A model generated the notes under the pieces. It made no database searches and had not been told where the DNA came from. It saw only the letters and a program-made list of their open reading frames with translations. A stretch of 64,000 nt of DNA from contig OZ018320.1 in assembly GCA_963969495.1 (NCBI GenBank), forward strand, positions 80,297,248-80,361,247. The letters run 5' to 3'. Source of the stretch: Ceratothoa steindachneri. Lineage: Eukaryota > Arthropoda > Malacostraca > Isopoda > Cymothoidae. How positions within the stretch are numbered: position 1 is the first letter of the stretch; every line of letters starts with the position of its first letter. Shown here piece after piece: positions 44,760-56,359 of this stretch. Both the position numbers and the translations under genes were made by a program.

Positions 44760-45881
44760 AACCACATTCTCCGAAGACAATTTAATTCAGAACAGTTTCG
44801 GTATATCTCACACCCTTTTTCAACTGACACTGGGTAGAAAATATAAGAAAAGTGCTTACAAACATAACACGGAGTCAGGTCGTGAAAGATCCCCTCTTTT
44901 TTCCCCAATCCCCTACTTGTGGCTAATCAGGGGGATGGGGGGGGGGTAGGCCTAAACATATTGAAGGGCTGACATTTTAATATTTTGTTTATTTGCTTTC
45001 GTATTACAGGATTAAAAGAAAATTTACCCTCAGATAGATTTAAATTAGGAACTGACGATATCAAGCTCGATTCTACGATTCTTCTTAACATAGTTAGCCG
45101 ATTTAAATACCATTTTACTTCCATTGAAATCGATCGAATGATTCAAGTCTCTAACATGGCAAAATATTCCACTGCTTTGGCTACCCACTCTAATATCTCC
45201 TTTGTGTTCATACAATCTCTTGTCTAGATTTCTCCTCGTTTCCCCTATATAAACTTTATGGCAATCGTTGCATGGTATTGCATATACTCCTATGTTATGA
45301 TGTTCTTTGGGTTTCCTGGCAATCATCAATTGGTTTAAGGAATTATTATATTTAAAGGGTAGATTAATACCCGCTTTTCCAAATATGTCCTTTAAACTAT
45401 TTAATTTATTATTAAATGGCAATGTTATACATTTGTTGAAGTCATTAGTGCGGGAAGGCTTATTACCATAGAATGTTTTCCTAGCTGCAAAATGGGCAGA
45501 CGATATGAACCAATCGGGTTAATACAAATTAGAAAAAATGGTCCTGATAATGACAATTTCTTCATCTAAATAGGAAGGATGACATATTTTGTATGCTCTA
45601 AGGAAAAAGTTAGAAATTACCGATTTTTTAACAGTATTATCGTGAAACGAAAAATAATGTATATAGGCATTCGAGTGGGTTGGTTTCCTATAAACGTCAA
45701 GTTTTAATTCATGGTGATCTTTATTAATAAGGACATCTAAAAGGGGTAATCTATTATCATATTTCCATTCATATTTAAATTTGATGGAGACATGCAAATC
45801 ATTCAAATTATTAAAAAAGGTATCAAAATCATGGCAATTAGTTCATACAGAAAATACATCGTCAATGTACCTTAACAATAG
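44760..45881 (-). pseudogene. Penelope-like element: RT end plus GIY-YIG endonuclease
   Basis: On the minus strand: RYIDDVFSV near 45875 (RT motif C of Penelope-like enzymes, followed at once by a stop), LPLLDVLINKDHHELKLDVYRKPTHSN (45750-45670, RT thumb), IHYFSFHD, AYKICHPSYL. After a gap come NSLNQLMIARKPKEHHNIGVYAIPCNDC and KVYIGETRRNLDKRLYEHKG, the GIY-YIG core (Y...YIGET...R...EH), then FNGSKMVFKSANYVKKNRRIELDIV and, in another frame, SVPNLNLSEGKF. The 5' two thirds of the RT are gone; the break at 45882 coincides with the end of a DUF4817-type element. Near 44795-44835 a hammerhead-like hairpin (see findings) lies in the 3' region. Confidence 0.88.
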
Positions 45882-46553
45882 ATGAAGCAGCAGCACGAGT
45901 GCTAGATCTTGGATTTCTCATAAAATGATCTAATATATCATATTCAATTTGATTTCTTACGTCTCTTGGTCGCCCACATCTACGTGTAGTATTAAATTGA
46001 CCTGTTTGACCTAAACTTTGGTGTAACCTTGAAAAAGTACGGTACTTTGGGATGCGGCGATTTGGAAATTTTTGTCTGTAAATTCTTACCGCACGTCTTC
46101 CAGTACCATTTGCGGCACAGTATGCAATGTGCATATTCTCCATTTCTTCATTGGTAAATGATTGATGATGCACTTAAAAATCTTGTTAGCTAAACTGGAG
46201 AATTACCAACGTGCGACACAAGCATACAAATACAAATGGTATTTTGATGGCTCACTTTTCCTCAGATTTAGACTTAAGGTTAATTTAAATTTAAGAAGGA
46301 GGTTACAACTTTGTATTAACCTTGGAGATTCTCACTTTGAACAGCTTATGAACAATTGAAGTAAAAATTATAAAGAGTTATAAAGAAATAAATTTATTTT
46401 ATGGTGTGTTTTTTTTTGCCCACCTTTGCTAGATTTAAACTTTAAATATCTCCTTAACGATGTATTTGCGGACACATGTTCATAGAAGAAAAATTGCTTA
46501 TTTTGAAACCAGTTCTAACCATATGCCAACTTTGAACATATAATTGAAACACG

Positions 46554-46555
<2 letters not shown>
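45882..46555 (-). pseudogene. DUF4817-type helix-turn-helix protein of a mariner-like element
   Basis: ATG at 46173 (minus) opens HHQSFTNEEMENMHIAYCAA, then GTGRRAVRIYRQKFPNRRIP, TFSRLHQSLGQTGQF, RRCGRPRDVRNQIEYDILDH and RNPRSSTRAAASSI. It is a clear DUF4817-type DNA-binding region, open for about 100 codons. It stops abruptly at the junction with the Penelope-like RT at 45882, and the DDE part is missing. Upstream (46174-46555) is an A/T-rich leader ending in AACACGCTGTATATA, which resembles an element terminus set in a (TA)n tract. Confidence 0.8.

Positions 46556-46631
<76 letters not shown>
46556..46631. repeat. (AT)n microsatellite
   Basis: About 75 bp of AT dinucleotides. Confidence 0.98.
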
Positions 46632-46637
<6 letters not shown>

Positions 46638-46727
46638 AATAACTCACAAAGTAGGACGTGAGGTTAGCAATGAATGAAATGTCCCCGAGAAAAAAGGAAA
46701 AGGCGTTTCCGAGTAGTTTCGAACTTT

Positions 46728-46773
46728 ATTCAATTCCTTATCAAGGATAACTATCCTTGATAAAGAACTGAAT
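46728..46773. repeat. 22-bp near-perfect inverted repeat, 2-nt spacer
   Basis: ATTCAATTCCTTATCAAGGA at 46728 is inverted at 46752-46773 with two mismatches. The plus-strand flank GTAGTTTCGAACTTTATTCA shows, on the minus strand, AAAGTTCGAAACTAC after the hairpin, which resembles the hammerhead-like hairpins in the Penelope-like elements nearby. Confidence 0.85.
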
Positions 46774-46781
46774 GTATATCA

Positions 46782-47829
46782 TGAAAGATATACATTGTAT
46801 ATTAGCCAGGTGTTTACCTCAATTTCGCCTTTGTCCTTTGAATTCCTAATTAATTTTTCTTTCACAGTTCCGAACGACCTCACGAAGCGAGCGTTAAAAG
46901 CTTGTCTATTCCGAAGACTCTTTTGGTCTTCCGCGTAGCCGAGTGGTCTAAGGCTCGGTTTAATTAATATCAAAGTTGTTGCTCGCTGCTTCAGTGTGTT
47001 CGGTTCGAATCCCACCCCAGTACTGAATTTTTCGAACTAAGAAATTACTTTTTCCGAAGAAAAACCTATCCTGTTTTTTTTTTTGTTTCTTGCAGTATGT
47101 TGGATTTATTTAATCATTCTGTCGCGCTCATGAGAGATATACATTTCATATTCGCCGCGTGTTTAACTCAATTTCTCCTCTCTCTTTTGAATTCCCAATT
47201 ATTTTTTCTCTCTTTCACAGTCCCGATCGACCTCGCGAAGCGTTCCTTCAAAGCTTGTCTATTCGGAAGATATTTTGGTCTTCCACATAACCGTCTTGCC
47301 TACGGCTCGGTTTAATTGAGATCAAAACGGTTGCTCGCAGCCTTGGTGTACTTGGTTCGAATCCCACCCCTGTACGAAAATTTTCGAATTAGGAAATAAC
47401 TTTTTCCGAAGAAAAATTATCGTGTTTTTCTGTTTCTTGCGGCAAGCTGGATTTACTTAAGCATTCTTTCGCGCCCATTAGAGATATACATTTTATATTC
47501 GCCGTGTGTTTACCTCAATTTCTCCTTTGCCCTTTGAATTCCCAGTTAATTTCTCTGTCTTTCACAGGTCCGATCGACCTCGCGAAGCGTGCCTTAAAAG
47601 CTTTTCTATTCGCAGGATTTTGGAGTTTTCCGCGTAGCTAAGTGGTCCAAGGCTCGGTTTAATTGAGATCAAAGCATTTGCTCGCTGCCTCAGTGTGCTG
47701 AGTTTGAATCCCACCCCAGTACGGAATTTTTCGAATTAGGAAAAAACTTTCTCTTAAGAAAAACATTATTCTGTTTTTCTGTTTCTTGCAGTACGCTGGA
47801 TATATTTCATCATTCTTTCGCGCTCATGA
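46782..47829 (+). repeat. 348-bp tandem repeat, three units, each with a tRNA-like box A/B
   Basis: Unit starts AAAGATATACAT or AGAGATATACAT at about 46784, 47133, 47480 and 47829, a period of 347-349 bp. The fourth start runs into an (AT)n tract. Each unit has CTCGCGAAGCG (or CACGAAGCG), a box-A-like GTAGCCGAGTGGTC (best in units 1 and 3), CGGTTTAATTGAGATCAAA and a box-B-like GGTTCGAATCCCACC, then TTTCTTGCAGTA. The tRNA-like block resembles a Leu/Ser class tRNA without a pairing acceptor stem. It is a tRNA-derived repeat that has become tandem. Confidence 0.9.
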
Positions 47830-47850
47830 AAGATATATATATATATATAT

Positions 47851-48435
<585 letters not shown>

Positions 48436-48489
48436 TAATCATGAAAAGCTACTGCATCATTCCTTATAAGATAGTTGCCCTATCAACAT

Positions 48490-49500
48490 CTTCATTATGG
48501 GGGAAAAAAAATAAATCAGTCAATATCTTCGTGAACACAGTGTAGCCCTCCATATGACTGGCCTTAGTACAGAAAGATCTTTGTACTGTTTAAATCGCTT
48601 TAAAATCATTTGGTACTATAATACGCAACTGGATCTCTCGTAATCCAATTCATCCCTTGGGTCGTTCAGGCCGTCCTAGGATGTTAATAGAATGTGCAGC
48701 TCGAAACCTTGCTAGAGCAGTATGTGATAAACTGCAGACTACTCTTAGAGAGTTTTAGAAGAATCTAAAAGCAAGTGGAGTTGAATTTGGCAAGGATACA
48801 ATAAGTAGAACGCTTCCTCTTTATTATCTCTTTTCTCGTACCGCAAGAAAGAACCCACTCCTTAAGAAAAATCATTGTGAAGCTCGCTTGGCACTTGCAA
48901 ATGAACATTTAAATAAATCGGTAACTTGCTGGGAACAAATCCTTTGGTCAGATGAAACGAAAATGGAATTTTTCGGTCAAAATTCAATTAGCAAGATTTG
49001 AAGAAAAAAGTTTGGAGCTTCCGCACCAAAGAAAACGAACATCAGAGTCAAATTCTGTTGTGGATCAATCATGGTATGGCGTTGTTTTTGCTCATTAAGG
49101 TTAGAAGAAGGGAAGTAGTAGAAGGAAGAATGTACAAGGAAATTTGTAGGAAAGAAATATGTTATCTAACATTGGCTCTCTGAAGTTGAAACCAGAGTGG
49201 GCATTTCAACAAGACATTGACCCTGAAGATGCAGGAACGCAAACCAAGAATTTGCTGAAACAGGTAGAATTAATGTACTGCCAAGTCCCTCTCCTGGCCT
49301 GACTCCGATCAAATATCTTCGATTGGAATTAAAACTCATGGTCCAGAAACGAGATTCACGTAACTTATCTGATTTGAAGAAAATATATTGGGAGGAAAGG
49401 AATAAAATTAGTTCAAACACCTCTAGAAATATCGTAGGAGACTACTCAAAAGCACCTGCAAGCTGTATTTGAAAACAATGGTTATGTAATCAAGTATTAA
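48490..49500 (+). pseudogene. Tc1-like transposase, inactive
   Basis: Different frames give SFRPS/GRPRMLIECAARNLARAV (helix-turn-helix linker), KASGVEFGKDTISRTLPLYY (second DNA-binding domain), then HCEARLALANEHLNKSVTCW and EQILWSDETKMEFFGQNS (first catalytic Asp), KFCCGSIMVWRCF, WAFQQDIDPEDAG (second Asp block), and PSPSPGLTPIKYLRLELK. The last block has Gly and Lys where the family has SPDLNPIE, so the third acidic residue and the preceding Asp are lost. Several stops and frameshifts are also present. Gene size and order are normal for Tc1. Confidence 0.88.
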
Positions 49501-49698
49501 ACCATGTTTATATGGATATATTGTAATCTTTTGAGCTGTCAAATTTCCCTATTGTTTCCAGTTCGCCATTTTGCGATTCTGATCATTATATTATATTTAT
49601 TATATAAAGTTCCACGTGTGTTGTAAATTTCATTAACCATCAATAACTAAAAGTATGTAAATTTGCATTTCTAAAAGTGAGTTGTAAACTTTTTCGTG

Positions 49699-49888
<190 letters not shown>

Positions 49889-49891
<3 letters not shown>

Positions 49892-50636
49892 TTGTCCTTG
49901 TTGTTTGCAAGGAACCTACATCGGTAGTATGGTTTGCTCATTGAAAGAGAGGGTTTTTTCTCACATGGAAATAAGCCATCGCACTGGAAAAAAATTTGTC
50001 TAAGAAGGAAGCTTCTGGAATTAGAAATCATATTATACAATGCAAGGCAGAATGTTCCATTGATAACTTTGAAATAATTGGTCGTAATAACAATGAATAT
50101 AGTCTAAGAATTTTGGAATCCCTACTAATACGGACAAAATCTCTTACACTCAACACAGATAATACCGCTGTTCCCCTTCTTATTTCTTAATTTTAATTAC
50201 CTCATTCAACAACCAACCAACCTTTGCTTATTTTAACAACCAACTAATTAAAATCATATCCTTCTTTAAGCCACATCCTTTATAATTTCTTCACTTCGTG
50301 ATTTGTCCTGAACTTCATCGGTAAGCAATATTATACTGTAATTATTTACTTCCTTTTTTTTCGTGTCAATAGTGGTTAGGTTAGATTGATAATTTAATTC
50401 TCTTGCCTTTTAAATCTCTGAGTTATTTTTAAATTTTTGATTTACCTACATAGTCTTAACCTGATTATTTTTAATATTCTTTAACTGTATTAGATTATTT
50501 TATGATTTTAGAACCTGAAGATGGGTGATACGCCCGAAACGTTGTTCCTTAAATGAATCACATGTACCTCAGCCTCCTATGTGTCCTTACCTTCACCGTG
50601 AAATTGAAGATTAGACTCGTCAGCATCAACTCATAT

Positions 50637-50724
<88 letters not shown>

Positions 50725-51130
50725 TTGAAGGATGAATATATTATCAACCCCCTAACCTTCTTTCTTCTTACGCTCCTCGCCCTTTCTCCCCAGTTTTCCT
50801 CTAATGGCTGATTGTTTAAGGTTGGTTTATCCTAATGTGTTTCCTGTGTTTCCCGAATCGTTAATTTTTACCTCGTGACATAATAATCCAGAAATTATCA
50901 ATTGCCTGTAAATTTATCGTTCCATAAATTCGTCATTTTGATTATCTGTTTAGCTTTTAATTTAAATTGTTTTCCACAAATTGTATTTCCAGTATCCGAA
51001 GATGGGTGAAAAGTTCACCCGAAACGTTGTATCAAGAAAATGAAATGAATTTCCCTTTATACGTCCTTTCGTTCATCCTTCAAATTAAATTGAAGCTCCA
51101 TAGGAGAAGCCCCAACCAATATATCTATTT
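49889..51130 (+). pseudogene. Penelope-like element 3' part: GIY-YIG remnant and terminal region
   Basis: 49889-50190 reads [31 protein letters not shown], a stop plus a frameshift, then [20 protein letters not shown] and [21 protein letters not shown]...NTAVPLLIS ending TAA. This is the C-terminal GIY-YIG domain of a Penelope-like protein, with the YIG and R/H residues visible. The RT is missing, cut by the (AT)n tract. The 3' region (50191-51130) has two hammerhead-like hairpins (50513-50550, 50994-51032), an (AT)n tract (50641-50720) and TAATTTGAAGGATGAA at 50721 inverted at 51071-51087. The last about 85 bp match 40826-40910 in inverse orientation. Confidence 0.82.
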
Positions 51131-52279
51131 ATACGTAGGTACTTTGGGCCGAAATTGGTTGAATACCGTTAGTAAATAGGGTAATTGTTATGAGTTCAGT
51201 GGGGATGGGTTATTATTAACTTTGCGGAGTCCTTTTAAACAAATATTTCAGAGTGAAAATTGGCCAAAGATTAACAGGTAGGTGGTAGGCGCTGGGGTTG
51301 CAAAAGAAAGACAATGACGAAAATATATCTTTACTAACAACAAAATGATATTTATATTTACACAAAATTTGGGTTTAAAGGGAATGGTCGCCCATACGGA
51401 GTTAAAGGTACACACGAGATACAGGTAGGTTATTAAGGGATTAAAGAGGTCAGATTCAGTTTGTTGATTTAAAGGGGGATTTTAAACTGGGGCGTTAACG
51501 CAAATAATGGAACAATGGGGTAAACCAGATTCAAGATCATTCTGCAGGCAACAACGGTTACGATTCCCTTACGTGCTCATTGCCGAAAAGGGGCCAGTTG
51601 GGTACGATGAATGCGACGGAAGAAGTCAAGTTACCCCTTGCTTCAGACGAGGGAGAACTTGTCGAGCCTTTGGAGTCAGGAATCCTTGTCGGGTATTTGC
51701 CGATTGACTATGGCAGAGTTCACTGATGTTGATACTTGCCTATTGACTATGGCAGAGCTCACGGATGGGGATACTTGCCGATTGACTATAGCAAAGTTCA
51801 CGAATCGATTTAGCCTTCAACTCGAATCGAAGTCGTTGCTGGGGGTGGTGAGATTCGTTCAGCTCGTTCGCCGGAGTAGGTGGAAGTCTAACAGTGCTGC
51901 TCTCTAAACTCAGTTGAAGCGTTATATAGGCGGCTGGTGAGGTGGCTCCAGACGCGCGCGTGAATTTGGGGAAAAGTCGGCGACTCCTTCGGGGAAAGCG
52001 AGAATCGCGATAACGTTGGTTGGAATGTCCAACGGATTTCAATCTTCGAGCGAAAAGCCAGAATGCTAGCGGAGAGATGGCTGTTAGGGGACGATGACGT
52101 CGGTCTATAGGCAAATACAGCTGGGGCGTCTAATAAAGGCGTCGGCCGCCTCCTTGCCCACGTTCAGCCATGCTTTCACAGCTTCATGCGGTGATCCCAG
52201 GATCGACGTGGGTACAGAAGCGCACGTGGTCACCATTTGACCTCATTCTGCTACAAATTGCTTGATGCACTTTCTTCCA
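51131..52279. other. no recognisable gene; short minisatellite inside
   Basis: Unique-looking sequence without coding motifs, apart from the 39-bp minisatellite at 51697-51805. The segment 51930-52150 is G/C-richer than its neighbours and contains no identifiable feature. Confidence 0.5.
51697..51805. repeat. 39-bp minisatellite, about 2.8 copies
   Basis: TGCCGATTGACTATGGCAGA starts each unit at about 51698, 51737 and 51776. In one plus frame it would encode a 13-residue repeat (CRLTMAEFTDVDT). Whether this is coding is unknown. Confidence 0.85.
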
Positions 52280-52911
52280 TGATGAAAGGTTAGGCCCCGG
52301 GCCTTGGCATGATCCTCCCTGACTTCCTAAGTCACCTGCCAGAAGCCTATTTAAACTTCTTACTAGAACTTTTGAATGACAGCTGGACACTAGGCCAGTT
52401 TCCGTCCCTTTAGAAACTTGCACTTATTCTTCCAATCCTTAAGAAAGGACCCCGCCCCCACCTCCCCAGAACCATCTTCTTATACACCTATTAGCCTCCC
52501 TTCCTGTACCAGTAAGCTAATGGAAAAAATGGGCAAAAAATGCTTATCTTGGTGGTTAAAATTCCACCACTGTTTCTATTCAAACTAATATGGCTTCCGA
52601 CCAGGCCACAGCACAATAGATGCTCTTATACATTTTGAACACTTGGTACAAACCGTCTTCAGGGAACGAGCAGTGATGGAGATTGTTTTCTTTGAGCTGT
52701 CAAATACATTTGACACGGTGAATCATGAGGCTTTGCTCTATAAATTATCCTATTTCTCTTTAGGAATTCGTGCCCCATTCCCCTCGTTTGGACACATGAC
52801 TTCCTCTCTAACCGACTCTATACAGTGCTGATAGGGTTAACTCAAGCTTTCCCCCGAAAGGTCAGCAGCTGTGGAGTTCCCCGAGGCTCTCCACTAAGCC
52901 CCTTCCTCTTC

Positions 52912-53034
<123 letters not shown>

Positions 53035-53229
53035 CTTGCTGATAAGCACCCATACGCCACCACTAGTATATACAGACGATGTCTCCATCACCTGTACTGC
53101 CCAAACGCCTCACCTAGTCCAACACAGACTCCAAGGAGCAGTCAATGAATTCACTGCATGGGCTAAAAGCTGGAACCGACACTTCAAAAACTAGATCAAT
53201 CTTGTTCACCTCTCGTCTACTCTTGATGA

Positions 53230-53398
53230 TGCCTTTTGTTTTTGACACATTCCTGTGTATGTTTCGAATTGTATATTGTAGATTCATGATCGGACATAAT
53301 CCTATGGATGCATTTTGTAGGTGCGTTTTGACGGATGCGGATGACCTTTGATATGCCCTTCTGGCTTTTGTCATCCGTGAAATTATGTTATGTTGATT
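53230..53398 (+). mobile_element. repeat with terminal hairpin, inserted in the LINE RT
   Basis: GGACATAATCCTATGGATGC through CATCCGTGAAATTATGTTAT matches the 3' portion of the repeat at 58361-58630. It includes the CGGATGAC...GTCATCCG hairpin and ATGTT-type tail. It interrupts the LINE ORF between the RT and the RNase H domain. 5'-truncated relative to the 58-kb copy. Confidence 0.8.
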
Positions 53399-53610
53399 TC
53401 GCAATCCCTCCCCTGCCAATGGACAAAACATGACCCACCTCCTATAATAAGGTCAATCTTTAACATTCTGGAAAGTGTTACCTACAAGGATTACCTAGCA
53501 ATACACAGATGTCTCACTCCACACCGATTCCCCCCTCAACTGCAGTGGCAGTCATTTGTACTCGCATGGCATATTGACCCTCTCCATAATATTGTGGTGG
53601 CAGAATTATA

Positions 53611-53857
53611 GGTAATTGTGTAGACGATGGCTGGATCCTAGGCCTAGCTTTTGGGGGCTACTTTTCGTTACTTTTTTAGAGATGAAATTGAAGAATTTTA
53701 TGGCGATTTTCATTTTTATACTGGGGGGCTGTGCCCCCCAGACCCCCCAAAGGATTGAAACTCAGGGTCATGGCAGTGTTAGCCCCGTGGCAAGCCGTAC
53801 CCAACAACGAGCCGACGCTCAAAATAATCGTATCCGCCCATCGTCTACACAATTACC
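53611..53857. mobile_element. 247-bp MITE with 20-bp perfect TIRs and 8-bp target duplication
   Basis: GGTAATTGTGTAGACGATGG at 53611-53630 is exactly inverted at 53838-53857. GAATTATA directly precedes the left TIR and directly follows the right TIR, an 8-bp target-site duplication. Removing the element and one GAATTATA restores AELYAWFQALK of the LINE RNase H, which proves it is an insertion. The centre holds a G/C-rich hairpin, GGGGGGCTGTGCCCCCC. An 8-bp duplication fits hAT- or P-type transposases; the TIR does not let me choose. The termini are near perfect, so insertion is fairly recent. Confidence 0.95.
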
Positions 53858-54611
53858 GAATTATATGCCTGGTTTCAAGCCCTTAAGATGATCCAGAAAC
53901 TGCCCTCCCCTCCCTAGGAAAGTGATAATATAGACTCAATATCTTCATTACAACTTTCCTCTTCATCTCACACTCATACACAACTTTGCCACGACATTCA
54001 GGCACTCCTTGACTTTCTTAACTACCACCCATAGGAAGTTAAGTGGTATACAATGGATACCATCCCACACGGGTATTAGCGGAAATTAAGAGGCAGACAA
54101 GAGTAGCAAATCACGCTCATTCTACTCCAGTATCAATAACACTTGCTCTCTCTCTAGCCACACGCACCTCCCTCTGGAAGTTGCATATCAGAGATGCATG
54201 TAGGGAAGACCTCTGCCAGCAACTCTTTGGTTCACCTAGATCTATCCTATATGAGGATACTGGTCCTATGCCCTGGTCTAGGTCCACAAATTATTGCCTC
54301 AACTCAGCCCTACTCCGTTTGAGAATCAGCCACTGTGTTGTGTCTGCCCACCTATTCTGCCTCGCTCTTTCTTTTTCTCCAGACTGCCCATGGTTCCCCA
54401 ATCAACTGGAAACTATACCATACCATACTAGAATGCCCACACCAATATTCTCCCTGAATACTCCACCAAAACCTCAGAGAAATTGGTGTGATACAATTCA
54501 CACTTCCAGTCATTCTAAATAGAGTTGGCTATCCTTCCCCAATCGGCCAAGCAATTTCACATAGACTCCAGTCCTTTTTGACCAAAACTGGCCAGCTATA
54601 CAGAATATAAC

Positions 54612-54860
54612 ATAATTTCACGGATGACAAAAGCCACAAGGGCCTATCAAAGGTCATCCGCCTCCGTCAAAACCCATCCACAAAAAGCACCATCACCAGG
54701 GGAAGACAAAATCAAAGTCCCCCACAATATAATATAACAGATGACAAAAGCCACAAGGGCTCATAATAAGTCTTCCGAGTCAAACGGCCTCTTTTTTAAG
54801 GCACCCAAACTCCCAGGAAAACTACATCCAGAGGATTGCGTTCATGAATGGGATCTGTGA
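54612..54860 (-). mobile_element. inverted copy of the 58.4-58.6-kb repeat
   Basis: ATAATTTCACGGATGACAAA and about 240 bp following are the reverse complement of 58385-58630, including both CGGATGAC-type hairpins, GGCATC-like middle and TTTTTTAAGGCACCCAAA. It abuts the 3' end of the RNase H-bearing LINE. Confidence 0.88.
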
Positions 54861-55507
54861 TACCTTGAAGTAGTCCACGAGTTCCCTTGCATAGACTGCT
54901 CCTTTCACAAAATTAATGGTAGAGTTGGGAGCACGCACTCACTGGCATGTCATTAAGTGTCCAAAAGGCACTAATCATGGTTCTAATCGTGCTACCTAGA
55001 ATACAACATTGCACAACCTCCAATATACATAAATAATAACTGACAAACACAAGGAAGACATAAGAGAACATTATACTAATGAGCATCACTACTATAAACC
55101 ACTCATTGAAAATACCAACCCTTTTTTAGGAGAAAAACTGAACCCACTAGATCACAACCCTTAATATACTCAAGCTTTCAACACGAGTTAGATGAATTTC
55201 CTGTTATAATAATAAGTGAAAAAGATCACTTAGATTTTTTTATTAGAATTTTAATAAATGGTTTAGAGTTTAAATCAATTTTAAATACAAGTGTACATGT
55301 AACTTTAATGAAGCAGGAATCACTTGATTCCTGCTTCTTGTCTTCGACTGACCTTCGAACAGGTAGCACGTGTTTCATAGAGCTTTCAGTCTGTTGATTT
55401 ATTTTTCAGATTTTTCTAGTTTTTTTTTCACCACAATCAGCGAAAGCTAAGTTGCTCTGCTTTTTTTTCTAATTACTACTTAAGTTCTTTCTTTGTTTGA
55501 ATAAGTG
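54861..55507. other. no gene; 13-bp perfect hairpin before a LINE
   Basis: A/T-rich sequence with no coding motif. GAAGCAGGAATCA at 55310-55322 is perfectly inverted at 55325-55337 with a 2-nt loop. This lies about 170 bp before the ORF1 of the next CR1-like element and may belong to its 5' leader. Confidence 0.6.
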
Positions 55508-56346
55508 ATGGAGTTCGGGGATGAAAGTGAGCATGAGTGTCGGAATGTATGCATTGGTTGTGGTGTATTAGGTGAGGGGTATACATGTGTTGTATGTGGG
55601 CTGTGTGAATGCATTGTAGATTTAGAGGGGATGAGAATGCAGGATTTAGACAGGATATGTAGGCTGGAGGGGTTAGTTGCTGAGCTCAGGAGGGAACTTA
55701 GTGTTAGGCCTAGGGCCGGGAATAGGTTAGGTGGTGAGGTAGGCCAGTTAGATGTTTCAGGTGAAGGTAGAGGGTCGGTGGAGGAGGTAGGATATGATAG
55801 TTCTAGGGATAGTGAAGTTAGCCCCATTAGATTAGTTAGAAATAGGCCTAGTGAGGATGGGGGACAGTGGAGAGTGGTTAGGAAACATGAAGCTAGGGAG
55901 GCTTTTCCTGTTCTTTGTGAGAATAGGGTTGCCTCTGTTGAGGTGGTTAGCCAGGGGGAGAATAGGTGTGTGAGTCAGAGGGACACAGAACCTATTAGCT
56001 TGACTAATAGATTCAGTGCCCTAAGAGAGGAAGTAACTGGAAGTGATATGACTGATGGGAGTGGGGGGGAGGTAGAGTGACCTGTAGTTTGAATGAGAAT
56101 AGGAGTTGGGATGGAGTTAGGTCTGTGGGGGTTAGGAATAGGAGTCTGACTGAAGTGCTTGTGATACATGATTCACGAGTTAGATATTTAGATAGGAAGT
56201 TGAATGCAAGTAGATTGAATGGTTTGAGGGTGTGTTTGCCAGGTGCTGGAGTGAGAGATCTGTCTGATAGGTATGAGGAGCTGGTGTCTGCCTGTGCAAG
56301 GGATGCAGTTGTGATTACACATGTAGGATGTAGAATTCAGAGGTAA
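55508..56346 (+). pseudogene. second-family CR1-like ORF1: Cys-rich finger, coiled coil, start of SGNH esterase
   Basis: ATG 55508 opens MEFGDESEHECRNVCIGCGV followed by CVVCGLCECIVD, a compact Cys-rich finger. A short coiled coil (MQDLDRICRLEGLVAELRRE) and a Ser/Arg/Glu-rich middle follow, then NRFSALREEV, stop at 56080. The next frame (56077-56346) has VLVIHDSRVRYLDRKLNASR, RVCLPGAGVRDLSDRYEELV and DAVVITHVGCRIQ: an SGNH domain. Block I reads HDS where GDS is expected, and block III reads HVG followed by CRI instead of HVGTND, where the sequence breaks off. Truncated at its 3' end by the deletion. Confidence 0.82.
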
Positions 56347-56359
56347 AAATGCTTATGGA

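Noticed and set aside
46931..47020. Possible genuine tRNA-Leu/Ser gene
   Set aside because: Box A and B are good but acceptor and anticodon stems do not pair, and the sequence is one unit of a 348-bp tandem repeat.
55480..55827. 115-codon minus-strand frame rich in Ser/Pro/Thr
   Set aside because: Antisense to the Cys-rich finger and coiled coil of the LINE ORF1, which is clearly the coding strand.
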